A DNA stretch of 37,965 nt from CAZYSK01 sp964649415 (GTDB taxonomy: Bacteria; Chloroflexota; Anaerolineae; B4-G1), in NCBI GenBank assembly GCA_964649415.1, contig CAZYSK010000057.1, forward strand, positions 1 to 37,965, given 5' to 3'. The notes beneath the pieces are model-generated. The model did no database searches. It was not told the DNA's origin and worked only from the letters and a program-made list of their open reading frames with translations. The translations under genes were made by a program, and so were the position numbers. Every line of letters begins with the position of its first letter. Position 1 is the first letter of the stretch. Shown one piece after another: positions 24,215 to 31,485 of the stretch.

Positions 24215-25261
24215 TTAGCGGCTGATCATCTTGTCGGCCAGGGCAATCAGGTCGTCGCACTGCCACACGCGCCCGCTGCCCAACGGCCACTCGCCTCGCA
24301 ACACGGTGCGCCATCGGGCCGGGATGGCCTCCAGCCCGTAGGCTGCCCCGGCCAGTGCCCCAATCACCGCTCCTGCCGTGTCTGCGTCCCGTCCCAGGTT
24401 GACCACCTGCACCACCGCTTCCTCGAACGAGTCGGTGGTGAGCAGGCTCCAGAATGCGCTCTCCAGCGTGTGGTGCACCCAGCCGGTGTTCTCCAACGCC
24501 TCGCGACGGCAGGCAGGGGCTTGCTCGACGACGGTGCGCAAGGGCTTTGGAACGCCGCTTGCATCCAAGGCCCAGGCCACCGCTTCGGCAGGCGGTGCGC
24601 CCCGCATCAAGCGATAGATGGTCAAGTTGACCAGGCTGCTCCCGGCCTGGCACTCTGGGTGTGGGTGGGTTACCCGGCTCTGCAGGAGGCTGTCAGCCAC
24701 CAGAAGGCTCGGCACCGAAGGGCGCGGCAACCGCGCCCCTACAAGGGCCGGGTCGTCCCAGTGAGCCAACGCCACCGGCCAGCAACGCATCACCGATCCG
24801 TTGCCCGCTGAATCGGGCCGCTGCCGCTGGACCGCGTCCACCGCCTGCTCCCACGGCTCTCCGGCGGAGATGCGCGCGAGGACGACGCGGGTGTGGTTGC
24901 CCACATCGCTGGGGCCGGCTCGATACCAGGCCGCGAAGCGCTGCGCCAGGTCGGCCGGATCCAGGGGCAAGCGTGTCAGCAGGCTCTCGGCCAGCGCCAG
25001 GGCCATCTCGGTGTCATCGGTGAAGGTGCCGGGCCGCAGCCGGCCCCCCTGCATCTCTCTCACCAGGCGTCCGGCGGGCTGAGGGGGGCCGAACTCGAGG
25101 GGCATTCCGAGCGCATCCCCGACCGCCGCGCCCACGGCGCAGCCTCTCGCCCGGTCGCGCAGATCGGTGGACGGGCTGGAGTGTGGCGGATTTTGCGGAC
25201 CAGAAACCGGGTTTCGTCCGAGAACCCCGGTTTCGTCCCGGCCGAGCGTTTCGTCGCTCAT
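24215..25261 (-). CDS. ADP-ribosylglycohydrolase-family protein with repeat insertions
   Basis: A 348-residue member of the DraG/ARH-like family, which removes ADP-ribose from proteins or small molecules using two metal ions. ATG 25261 shares ATGA with the stop of the preceding gene, which points to translational coupling; AAGGGGGA lies about 8 bases upstream. The family opening is RARGCAVGAAVGDALGMPLEF (38-58). Metal-binding motifs are FTDDTEMAL (80-88) and, near the C-terminus, DADTAGAVIGALAGA. Residues 1-36 are extra and partly encoded by a family E copy (25203-25234). Residues about 172-185 (LVGARLPRPSVPS) are encoded by a family C copy. The true substrate is unknown; in metabolic operons such proteins may act on nucleosides or modified enzymes. 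Confidence 0.88.
   Translation of the reverse strand: MSDETLGRDETGVLGRNPVSGPQNPPHSSPSTDLRDRARGCAVGAAVGDALGMPLEFGPPQPAGRLVREMQGGRLRPGTFTDDTEMALALAESLLTRLPLDPADLAQRFAAWYRAGPSDVGNHTRVVLARISAGEPWEQAVDAVQRQRPDSAGNGSVMRCWPVALAHWDDPALVGARLPRPSVPSLLVADSLLQSRVTHPHPECQAGSSLVNLTIYRLMRGAPPAEAVAWALDASGVPKPLRTVVEQAPACRREALENTGWVHHTLESAFWSLLTTDSFEEAVVQVVNLGRDADTAGAVIGALAGAAYGLEAIPARWRTVLRGEWPLGSGRVWQCDDLIALADKMISR
24720..24742 (-). repeat. Family C hairpin embedded in the ADP-ribosylglycohydrolase gene
   Basis: Minus-strand GTAGGGGCGCGGTTGCCGCG continues to CCC, with GGGCGCGG/CCGCGCCC arms and a CAA loop. It is read in frame as VGARLPRP between the DDPA and LLQSRVTHPHPEC segments of the enzyme. Confidence 0.82.
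25203..25234. repeat. Family E copy embedded in the ADP-ribosylglycohydrolase 5' end
   Basis: GAAACCGGG (25203-25211) and CCCGGTTTC (25226-25234) form a 9-bp stem. It encodes the ETGVLGRNPVSG part of the extra N-terminal segment. Confidence 0.7.
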
Positions 25262-26625
25262 GAGGACTTTCCCCCTTGCAGTCGTTTTAGGATCTCGTAG
25301 GCGGCCGGGCCAACCAGGCCCTTGATCGTCCGCGCCCGGAGCGCCTGGTCGAGGTCGGCGATCAGGTCCTGAGCATCCTCCAGCCCGACGCTGACGCGCA
25401 CGATGCCGTCCCCCATCCACTCGCGGATGCGTGCTTTCTGTGCCTCATCCAGGTATGGCACGGCGTCCACGTATATGTCGGTGGGGTAGTAGAAAAGCAG
25501 GCTGTGAGGATGGCCCAGCGAGCTGGCGTACTTGAACAGCCGGATCTTGTCCGCCAGCGTGATCGCGGCCCCCAGCCCGCCCTTCAACTGGAAGGTGAGC
25601 ATTCCGCCGAAGCCGGACATCTGCCGGCGGGCCAGTTCATAGTGGGGGTGGCTCTCCAGCCCGGGGTAGACGACGCGCTTGACGCGGGGGTGTGCCTCCA
25701 GGAAGCGAGCCACTTCCAGCGCGTTCTGGCAATGGCGCTCCATACGCAGCGGCAAGGTCGCCAGGCCGCGCAGGATCATCCAGGCGTTGAAGGGGCTGAT
25801 CGCGCCGCCCAGGTGCACCAGCATCTCCTTGCGAATGCGATGGATGCCCTCTTGACGCCCCAACACGACGCCGCCTAGCGCGTCGCCGTGCCCGTTGAGG
25901 TACTTGGTCAGGCTGTGGATCACGTAGTCTGCGCCCAGCGCCAGGGGCTGCTGCAACGTGGGACCCGCGAACGTGGAGTCCACCGCCAGCAGAGCGCCCG
26001 CCTCGTGGGCAACCTGGGCCAGCGCGGCGATGTCGGCGATGCGCAGGATGGGGTTGGCTGGCGTTTCGACGTAGACCAAGCGGGTTTCCGGGCGCAGCGC
26101 CGCCCGCACCTGGTCCACGTCGCTGGTGTCCACCAGGCTGACCTGGACGCCGAAGCGCGGGAGGTGCTGCCCGAACAGCTCGACGGAGCCCGCGTAGCAC
26201 ACCTCGCTGGCCACCAGGTGGTCGCCGCTGCTGAGGACCGTGAAGGCGAGGGCGGAGACTGCCGCCATGCCGGTGGCTGTCGTGAGCGCCGCCTCGGCCC
26301 CTTCCAGCGCGGCCAGCCTGCGCTCCAACGTCCCCGCCGTGGGGTTGCCCCAGCGGGCGTAGACGTAGGGCGCATCCTCGGACTCCATCAGGAGCGCGTC
26401 GAACAGCTCGGGGCCAAACCCCGGCAGCTCGAAGGTGGTGGACATATGGAGCGGCACAGTCAGTGCGCCGGTTTCCGGGTCGGGCTCGGCGCCTGCGTGA
26501 ATGGCCTGGGTTTCAGCGGACATCGCGGACCCAGGGTCCGTTCCGGCAGGATGCCGGCGGTCCATTGTTCTCGACCATCTGCGGTTGGGGGCGTCCGTTG
26601 CGCGCGGATGCGGGTTGTCTGTCAC
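25258..26625 (-). CDS. PLP-dependent Cys/Met gamma-lyase or sulfhydrylase-like enzyme
   Basis: A 455-residue enzyme of the Cys/Met metabolism PLP family (cystathionine gamma-synthase, methionine gamma-lyase, O-acetylhomoserine sulfhydrylase). The PLP lysine is K241 in HSLTKYLNGHGDALGG; the phosphate-site segment LEGAEAALTTATGMAAVSAL and YVETPANP are present. GTG 26625 has AGGAG six bases upstream, while the family core begins near MSAETQAIHAGAEPDPETGA (ATG 26523), so the first 34 residues are additional and may be absent if the inner start is used. The NGHGDALGG form resembles methionine gamma-lyase. Lying after a methyltransferase and transporter, it could process a methylated sulfur or amino substrate. 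Stop overlaps the next start by four bases. Confidence 0.9.
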   Translation of the reverse strand: MTDNPHPRATDAPNRRWSRTMDRRHPAGTDPGSAMSAETQAIHAGAEPDPETGALTVPLHMSTTFELPGFGPELFDALLMESEDAPYVYARWGNPTAGTLERRLAALEGAEAALTTATGMAAVSALAFTVLSSGDHLVASEVCYAGSVELFGQHLPRFGVQVSLVDTSDVDQVRAALRPETRLVYVETPANPILRIADIAALAQVAHEAGALLAVDSTFAGPTLQQPLALGADYVIHSLTKYLNGHGDALGGVVLGRQEGIHRIRKEMLVHLGGAISPFNAWMILRGLATLPLRMERHCQNALEVARFLEAHPRVKRVVYPGLESHPHYELARRQMSGFGGMLTFQLKGGLGAAITLADKIRLFKYASSLGHPHSLLFYYPTDIYVDAVPYLDEAQKARIREWMGDGIVRVSVGLEDAQDLIADLDQALRARTIKGLVGPAAYEILKRLQGGKSS

Positions 26626-26656
26626 AGGCACCTCCTGTTTCGACAGTTGCGGACCA

Positions 26657-26688
26657 GAAACCAGGGCGGATGCGGACGCCCTGGTTTC
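26657..26688. repeat. Family E hairpin between transporter and gamma-lyase genes
   Basis: GAAACCAGGGCG (26657-26668), 8-base loop, CGCCCTGGTTTC (26677-26688): perfect 12-bp stem within an operon gap of about 90 bp. It may modulate expression between the cistrons. Confidence 0.8.
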
Positions 26689-26716
26689 ACCGGTCTGGTT
26701 TGACCGGGCGTGGCCG

Positions 26717-28159
26717 TCATTGCGCGTCGTCGGCGGCTAGGGCGTCGCACAGCGCCTGGTGTCGCTCTCTGGTGATGGGGTAGCGCCAGGCGAAAGCAAT
26801 GGCGAGCAGCAGCAGCACGGTGGGCACGGGGCCCATGAATACACGGATGGCCAGGACTGCTCGCGGCGGTTGGACCGGCAGCGGGGCGTTAAGATCGGGT
26901 GTGACGTAGCCGGTGAAGGCCAGCGCCTGGCCCATAGCCCAGATCGCCGCGCCGGTTCCCAGTTTCTGGAAGAAGGACGCGAAGGCGTAGTAGGAGCCCT
27001 CGCGCCGCCGTCCGGTTTGCGCCTGGTCGTGCTCGACGATGTCGGGCACCATGGCCCAGGGGATGACGTAGGCGGTGGCGATACCCGAGCCGGAGAGTGC
27101 TGCCAGCACGTATGCTAACGCCACTTGATCGGCGCGCAGCGCCGAGATGCCCAACAGCACGAGGATCCACGAGGCAGTGCCCAGGATGAACGCCCGGCGC
27201 TTATCCAGCCGGTGGGCGACCCACACCCACAGTGGGATGAACAGGATGGCCGCCCCCTCGGCCACGAGCACGAAGTAGTTGGCCTGCTCCGGCACGCGCA
27301 GGTGGTAGTTGGCGAAGTAGACGAGCACCGCCGCCATGATACTGGCGGTGGTCCAACTGAGCAGGTAGAGGCCCATCACCAGCCAGAACGGGCGGTTGCT
27401 CAACGTGGCCCTCAGTGCCTCTCGCATAGGTAGTGGCTCGGGTTGGTCCTCCGAGGGGCGCTCGTGGGTCACGCGGAACACGATCAGCGGTGGGACAATG
27501 GAGGCCAGCCCTAGTCCCACTCCGACGATAACGAACAACAGGCGGGTATCGGCGATGTACCACCCCAGGACAGTGGCCAGAATGATGGACCCCAGCGTGC
27601 CGGAGATGGAGAAGACCATGCGATAGCCGTTGAGCGAACTGCGCTCGTCGTAGTCCGAGGTCAGTTCGGGCGTGAGGGCGTTGTAACCAACGTGGACGAA
27701 GGTGAAGGCCGTGTCGAAGAGGATGAACGTGGCGGTGTAGTAGGCGGTCAGTCCCAAGCGGCCCAGGGGCGGCACCAGCCACATAAGCATGAAGGAAAGC
27801 CCCAACGGCACCGCGCCAAACAGCAGCAGCACCCGGCGGCGGCCCCAACGGGTGCGGATACGATCAGAGATGAGCCCGAACAGGGGATCGTTGATCGCAT
27901 CCCAGATTCTGCCAAGTCCCACCGCCCAGCCGGCGTAGTCGGGGCGCAAGCCGGCCACGTCGGTGAGGAAGTACATCTGGAAGAACATCAGGATGGCCAG
28001 GGGGATACTGATGCTCAGATCCCCGGTGCTATAGAGCAGCTTGAGGCGGAGGGGGAGGTTGGAGGTTGGAGCGTGCCCCGGCGCGATTGGGAAATCGCGG
28101 CTACGCTTGGCTTGAGGCGCAGTAGGTTGGGGGGTTGGTGGGTTGGTGGATTGGTCCAT
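26717..28159 (-). CDS. GPH/MelB-type cation:sugar symporter (MFS)
   Basis: A 480-residue twelve-helix transporter. The GPH signature is seen as GRIWDAINDPLFGLISDRIRTRWGRRR over residues 83-109, including the cation-site acidic residues and SDR-x3-RWGRRR loop. The family normally imports melibiose, lactose, glucuronides or xylosides with Na+ or H+. ATG 28159 overlaps the stop of the methyltransferase gene (TAATG), a translational-coupling arrangement, so the longer frame upstream is rejected. Residues 1-35 (TNPPTPQPTAPQ, then AKRSRDFPIAPG) come from family G and family D repeats and are not part of the fold. Its tight coupling to an MttB-type gene suggests that its substrate may be that enzyme's methylated compound. 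Confidence 0.91.
   Translation of the reverse strand: MDQSTNPPTPQPTAPQAKRSRDFPIAPGHAPTSNLPLRLKLLYSTGDLSISIPLAILMFFQMYFLTDVAGLRPDYAGWAVGLGRIWDAINDPLFGLISDRIRTRWGRRRVLLLFGAVPLGLSFMLMWLVPPLGRLGLTAYYTATFILFDTAFTFVHVGYNALTPELTSDYDERSSLNGYRMVFSISGTLGSIILATVLGWYIADTRLLFVIVGVGLGLASIVPPLIVFRVTHERPSEDQPEPLPMREALRATLSNRPFWLVMGLYLLSWTTASIMAAVLVYFANYHLRVPEQANYFVLVAEGAAILFIPLWVWVAHRLDKRRAFILGTASWILVLLGISALRADQVALAYVLAALSGSGIATAYVIPWAMVPDIVEHDQAQTGRRREGSYYAFASFFQKLGTGAAIWAMGQALAFTGYVTPDLNAPLPVQPPRAVLAIRVFMGPVPTVLLLLAIAFAWRYPITRERHQALCDALAADDAQ
28081..28157. repeat. Family D and family G repeats in the transporter 5' end
   Basis: Family D hairpin CGCGATT-GGGA-AATCGCG (28082-28099, with GCTAC following) and TTGGGGGGTTGGTGGGTTGG-type units (28124-28157) encode the first 30 or so residues. 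A second family D copy is at 35875-35898. Confidence 0.75.
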
Positions 28160-29643
28160 TACAGCGTGCTCCAGTCCTGTTTTTCCTCCGCCTCGTGGGC
28201 GTAGAATTCCTCTAGTGAGCGGGTGGCGACCATGGCGCGATACTCGTCCAGTACCGCTTCCACGGCGGGGTCGAGTTCGCGGGGCTGGTGGTTCGCCAGT
28301 ATCTCGCGCACCCGTTCCCTGGCATGGTCGAGCGCTGAAGGAGAACCGGCTTTCTCCCACGCCTCGTAGCTTTCGCGCGGCAGCAGGCGGGGGATGAAGT
28401 GCTCCCGCCGGAAGTGACTGACGGTGTGCATCTGATCCAGGTAGTTGCCGGAGAAGCCGACTTCCTTGATCACGTCGAGGGCCAGCGTGTCGTCGTCTAC
28501 CTCGATGCCACGTGCCACGCGAAGCGCAGCGCCGCACAGTTCGTCGTCCAGCATCAACAGCGCGTGGCTTTCGAGCATAGAGCTATCCAGGGTGCCTCCG
28601 CAGGTGATGAAGTGGACGCCAGCCAGAACGGCCTGCAACAACGTCGCTGTTCTCTCCAGTCCTGCGTGCAAATCCTCCCGCTTGGACTCGGTACTCGCGC
28701 CGACGCTGCGGCAGGGCAGGCCATAGTAGCGGGCCATCTGGGCGGCCCCGGCGGTGATCAACCCGGTCTCCACCGCACCCAGTGCCACCGTCCCCAGCCG
28801 CATGTTGGCGATGGTGGAGACGGTGCCGTAGAGCACAGGGGTGCCGGGGCGAAAGATCTGGGCGAGCGTGACGTGGGCCAGGATGCTGGCGTTCTGCTGG
28901 ACGAGCAAGCCGGCGAGGGTGGCGGGTGCGGTGGCCCCGGCGATGGCCTCGGGTGACATAGCCACAGGCTGGCCGTAGTCAGCGCAGATCAGCGCTCCCT
29001 CCAACTGCGCCTGGATCATCTGCAATGGACTGCCGATGGAGCATATGGCGAAGAAGCAGGGCCGGCGTCTCAGTTCCTCCTTGCCCCCCACGGCGATGGC
29101 CATCATGCGCATCATGTCGAGCGTGGGCAGGTAGCCATAGCAGCCCATGCCAAAGGGCTTGCGGCTGTGGTGCGCCCACGCCCAGATGGCCTCGGTGTGA
29201 ATCGTGGTCATTGGCACGTCGTTGGGCCAGACGTCCATCTGGGAGTTGTGGATGTGCTCACAGCCGTTGATGAGTTGGATGTGCTGTACCACGTCGGCCA
29301 GCGTGGCGGGCCGACGCTCACCTGTCTCAACGTCGATCACGTGGGTGGGGGTTCCCAGTCCCGCGAAGTTTACCTGGTCTGTGCCAATCTCCATCCGGAA
29401 CTCGGGATCGGAGCCGTAGAGGGTGAACTGGCTCGGAGCCTGGTCAACAGCCCAGCGTACCAGGCTTTCCGGGATACGCACGCACTCGTGTGTATCGTCT
29501 ACGTCTGCGCCAGCCTGGCGAAAGAGGTCACGGGCGGTCTTGTAGTCCGCCTTGACTCCAACGGTGGCCAACACCTCCATCGAGGCGGCGTGGATGCGTT
29601 CTACTTCTTCGGGGCTCAGCACTTCGAAACGGGCGGTCTTCAT
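28159..29643 (-). CDS. MttB-superfamily corrinoid methyltransferase, non-pyrrolysine type
   Basis: A 494-residue member of the trimethylamine methyltransferase (MttB/COG5598) superfamily. The opening LSPEEVERIHAASMEVLATVGVKA (9-32) and the later GSPLQMIQAQLEGALICADYGQPVAMSPEAIAGATAPATLAG (about 205-246) are typical. The frame is open end to end with no internal TAG, so it lacks the pyrrolysine codon of true MttB and belongs with the non-Pyl group, known members of which demethylate glycine betaine, proline betaine or carnitine and pass the methyl to a corrinoid protein. No corrinoid protein or MtaA-type partner is encoded in this window. AAGGAGG lies 7 bases before ATG. First gene of a five-gene operon. 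Confidence 0.9.
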   Translation of the reverse strand: MKTARFEVLSPEEVERIHAASMEVLATVGVKADYKTARDLFRQAGADVDDTHECVRIPESLVRWAVDQAPSQFTLYGSDPEFRMEIGTDQVNFAGLGTPTHVIDVETGERRPATLADVVQHIQLINGCEHIHNSQMDVWPNDVPMTTIHTEAIWAWAHHSRKPFGMGCYGYLPTLDMMRMMAIAVGGKEELRRRPCFFAICSIGSPLQMIQAQLEGALICADYGQPVAMSPEAIAGATAPATLAGLLVQQNASILAHVTLAQIFRPGTPVLYGTVSTIANMRLGTVALGAVETGLITAGAAQMARYYGLPCRSVGASTESKREDLHAGLERTATLLQAVLAGVHFITCGGTLDSSMLESHALLMLDDELCGAALRVARGIEVDDDTLALDVIKEVGFSGNYLDQMHTVSHFRREHFIPRLLPRESYEAWEKAGSPSALDHARERVREILANHQPRELDPAVEAVLDEYRAMVATRSLEEFYAHEAEEKQDWSTL

Positions 29644-29671
29644 CGTGGTGCCTCCTTGGGCGCTGGGGAAC

Positions 29672-29741
29672 GTCGAACGTGAAACGTCGAGCGTCAGGTC
29701 CCGTTTTGTTGGTGGTGAGCGCGGACGTTGATCGTGCGTCC
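29672..29741. repeat. Family F and family A repeats upstream of the methyltransferase gene
   Basis: AACGTCGAACGTGAAACGTC units (29672-29697) and a family A copy (29721-29741) fill the 129-bp gap between the HEAT and methyltransferase genes. A promoter for the operon should lie here, but no clear -35/-10 pair was found. Confidence 0.7.
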
Positions 29742-29772
29742 AGGGCGACCACAGGGATTCGCCCCACGATTG

Positions 29773-30423
29773 TCAAGGACGGAAGAGCATCAGGCCCACC
29801 CCCATGCGCTCCAGGGCCTCTTCGGCATAATGGGTGACGATGGCGCTCGGATCATCGAGCGCGGCGCAGAGGGCGGGGATGGCTGCCTCGGGTTGAATGA
29901 TACTCAGGGCACGGGCTGCCCCCGAGCGGGTCGGGGCATCGCCTTCCTGGAGTGCAGCGATGAGGGCCGGGACAGCGGGGGTACCGATGCGGGCCAGGCT
30001 GTCGGAGGCGATGCGGCGGACGATGTTGGTGGATTGGTACACTGGTAGATTGGTAGGCTGGTGGGTGGGTAGGTTGGTCGTGGGTGCGGGGGCGGAAGAG
30101 CTGGATGCGGCCATGCAGCGTATCAACCCGGCCACGGCTTCGGCAGCCCCAAGGTCTCCCAGTCCCTGTGCGGCGGCGGCACACACGTCGTGGTCTGGAT
30201 CGGCCAGTGTCTCGACGAGCAACTCGCGCGCAGCCGGGGTCCCGACGGCGGCCAACGTCCGCGCCGCCCACCAGCGACGGTCGGAGTCGGGGTCAGCCAG
30301 CAGGTCGCGCAGCGGGGCCATCGCCGCGTCGCCGCGCCGGCCCACCGCGAGTGCGGCTTCCTCGGCACGGGCGTCGTCGCCGGCGGCGATGGCATTCAAC
30401 AGCTTCTCAATCGCGTCACACAT
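29773..30423 (-). CDS. HEAT-repeat protein with a repeat-derived insertion
   Basis: A 216-residue protein of PBS-lyase/HEAT type repeats, for example DDARAEEAALAVGRRGDAAMAPLRDLL (16-42) and DRRWWAARTLAAVGTPAARELLVETL (48-73), then DHDVCAAAAQGLGDLG. After residue 103 an Asn/Pro/Thr-rich stretch (TTNLPTHQPTNLPVYQST, to 133) breaks the helical pattern; it is encoded by family G units. HEAT repeats resume as VRRIASDSLARIGTPAVPALI. The start overlaps the DUF123 stop by 8 bases (ATGTGTGA). A scaffolding or binding role is expected; no catalytic motif is seen. Confidence 0.82.
   Translation of the reverse strand: MCDAIEKLLNAIAAGDDARAEEAALAVGRRGDAAMAPLRDLLADPDSDRRWWAARTLAAVGTPAARELLVETLADPDHDVCAAAAQGLGDLGAAEAVAGLIRCMAASSSSAPAPTTNLPTHQPTNLPVYQSTNIVRRIASDSLARIGTPAVPALIAALQEGDAPTRSGAARALSIIQPEAAIPALCAALDDPSAIVTHYAEEALERMGVGLMLFRP
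30024..30085 (-). repeat. Family G units embedded in the HEAT gene
   Basis: TTGGTGGATTGGTACACTGG, TAGATTGGTAGGCTGG and GTAGGTTGGTCG follow one another on the plus strand. The pattern parallels 3541-3590 (TGGTAGACTGGTACATTGGT). Confidence 0.8.
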
Positions 30424-30877
30424 TCAGTCTCTCCCGCGACACGGCTTCGCCGACAACGTGGGCAAAGACCGACACGTCCGGCAAGTCAGCGAAGTAGATC
30501 ATATGAGCCGGGCAGCGACAATCGGAAGCGCCGAAGCGCGGCACCGGGACGGCAGCGCCAGGAAGATCGAGGAGCGCCCTGGCCCAGGCACACTCCCGTC
30601 TCTGTCGCCCGACTGTGTACCAGACCTCGACAGGTGAGGCATGAGCCCGCAAGTAGTCCACGTGCCAATGCAGCGTCTTGGGCGAGCGCAGGTGGCGGGA
30701 AACGCGGGCCGACAGCCCACCGGGTCCACGGGCGCTGCCGGCGTAGGCATAGCAGCCAACCGGAAACGAGAAGCGCCCCAACCGGCCGACGCCAATGGTC
30801 GCAGGACGCGCCAGCCTCAGGACAAGGACGTAGGTACCAGGCTGATCAGGCGGACGCACGATCAACGTCGGAAGCAT
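30416..30877 (-). CDS. DUF123 (GIY-YIG-like) protein
   Basis: A 153-residue protein matching the DUF123 pattern: PGTYVLVLRL (13-22), GRFSFPVGCYAYAGSARGP (34-52), LSARVSRHLR (55-64), LHWHVDYLRAH (69-79) and a C-terminal CxC with a final phenylalanine-rich strand (GASDCRCPAHMIYF). The family is distantly related to GIY-YIG nucleases and is found alone or fused to endonuclease III; its biochemical role is not settled. ATG 30877 opens with MLPTLIVRPP, which is the translation of a family A repeat, and the gene overlaps the preceding one by 32 bases. The 92 additional upstream codons in this frame overlap the membrane-protein gene and look non-coding. Confidence 0.82.
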   Translation of the reverse strand: MLPTLIVRPPDQPGTYVLVLRLARPATIGVGRLGRFSFPVGCYAYAGSARGPGGLSARVSRHLRSPKTLHWHVDYLRAHASPVEVWYTVGRQRRECAWARALLDLPGAAVPVPRFGASDCRCPAHMIYFADLPDVSVFAHVVGEAVSRERLNV

Positions 30878-31097
30878 CCATCTGGCGTTGCCACAGGGTG
30901 CCGGCGCTCCATGCCACGGCACACCCCAGCGCGAGCAGCACGAATCCCAGGAAATCCAGCGCACGGACGGCGTGTTGCTCGTCGAAGCGGTACACCTCCG
31001 GGCCCTCCTGGCCGTCGGGTAGGACCAGGGCGGACAGCCCGCCCAGCAGCAACGTGACAGCCAGCAACGCCAGGAGGATCGCCTGCCACTGGAACAT
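30846..31097 (-). CDS. Small two-TM membrane protein
   Basis: An 83-residue protein with hydrophobic segments at about 5-25 (QAILLALLAVTLLLGGLSAL) and 45-66 (ALDFLGFVLLALGCAVAWSAG). I do not recognise a family. It starts 4 bp after the Trm112-like gene and overlaps DUF123 by 32 bases, so it reads as a real operon member. Its last residues (SDVDRASA) and stop come from the family A repeat. Confidence 0.6.
   Translation of the reverse strand: MFQWQAILLALLAVTLLLGGLSALVLPDGQEGPEVYRFDEQHAVRALDFLGFVLLALGCAVAWSAGTLWQRQMDASDVDRASA
30852..30869 (-). repeat. Family A repeat at a gene overlap
   Basis: Minus-strand GACGTTGATCGTGCGTCC. It codes in two frames at once: the C-terminus of the two-TM protein and the N-terminus of DUF123. 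Confidence 0.85.
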
Positions 31098-31101
31098 CGG
31101 A

Positions 31102-31347
31102 CTACTTCGCCGGAGGAGGCACGGGCAAATCTTCGACCTCCACGTTCGTCCACTTGTCCCCTTCCTCGATGAGCATCACCGGGATGTCATCGCGGATGGG
31201 GTACTTGCGCCCGCAGTCAGTCTCCTGGCACACGAGCCAGCAGTCGTGTACCAGCTCCAGCCGGCCCGGGTCGTCACCGGGTTTGCGGGTCTCACCGCTC
31301 ACGCAATAGGGGCAGCGTAGAATCTTCAGCAGGTCTTCGTCTACCAT
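31102..31347 (-). CDS. Trm112-like zinc-ribbon protein
   Basis: An 81-residue protein of the Trm112/UPF0434 type, found as activator partner of methyltransferases or as a stand-alone zinc ribbon. DEDLLKILRCPYC (3-15) is the family signature. Cys12 and Cys15 with Cys40 and Cys45 (CQETDC) would bind one zinc, and YPIRDDIPVMLIEEG (49-63) is the conserved tail. ATG 31347 has AAGGAG nine bases upstream; the longer frame begins inside the promoter and is rejected. First gene of an operon with the two-TM protein, DUF123 and HEAT genes. Confidence 0.92.
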   Translation of the reverse strand: MVDEDLLKILRCPYCVSGETRKPGDDPGRLELVHDCWLVCQETDCGRKYPIRDDIPVMLIEEGDKWTNVEVEDLPVPPPAK

Positions 31348-31439
31348 CGCATCGGTCTCCTTGGGTGGGTTCAGGCGTTGTGCAGACACAACGTCCACAG
31401 TAAGGCAGAAATGAGGCGTCTTGCCGCCACAACGTCCAT

Positions 31440-31467
31440 AGTATAGCACAAGTGAAAGCCGCGTCAA
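31440..31467 (-). promoter_or_regulatory. Promoter of the Trm112-DUF123-HEAT operon
   Basis: On the minus strand TTGACG (31462-31467), 16-bp spacer, TATACT (31440-31445). Transcription should start near 31433. Two direct copies of ACAACGTCCAYAGTA (plus strand, about 31388-31402 and 31430-31444) lie in and after it and may be a binding site or a repeat. Confidence 0.65.
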
Positions 31468-31485
31468 CGCGGAGGAAAGGGACCC

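Noticed and set aside
28159..29643. Pyrrolysine-containing trimethylamine methyltransferase
   Set aside because: The frame is continuous without an internal TAG, so it is the non-pyrrolysine type.
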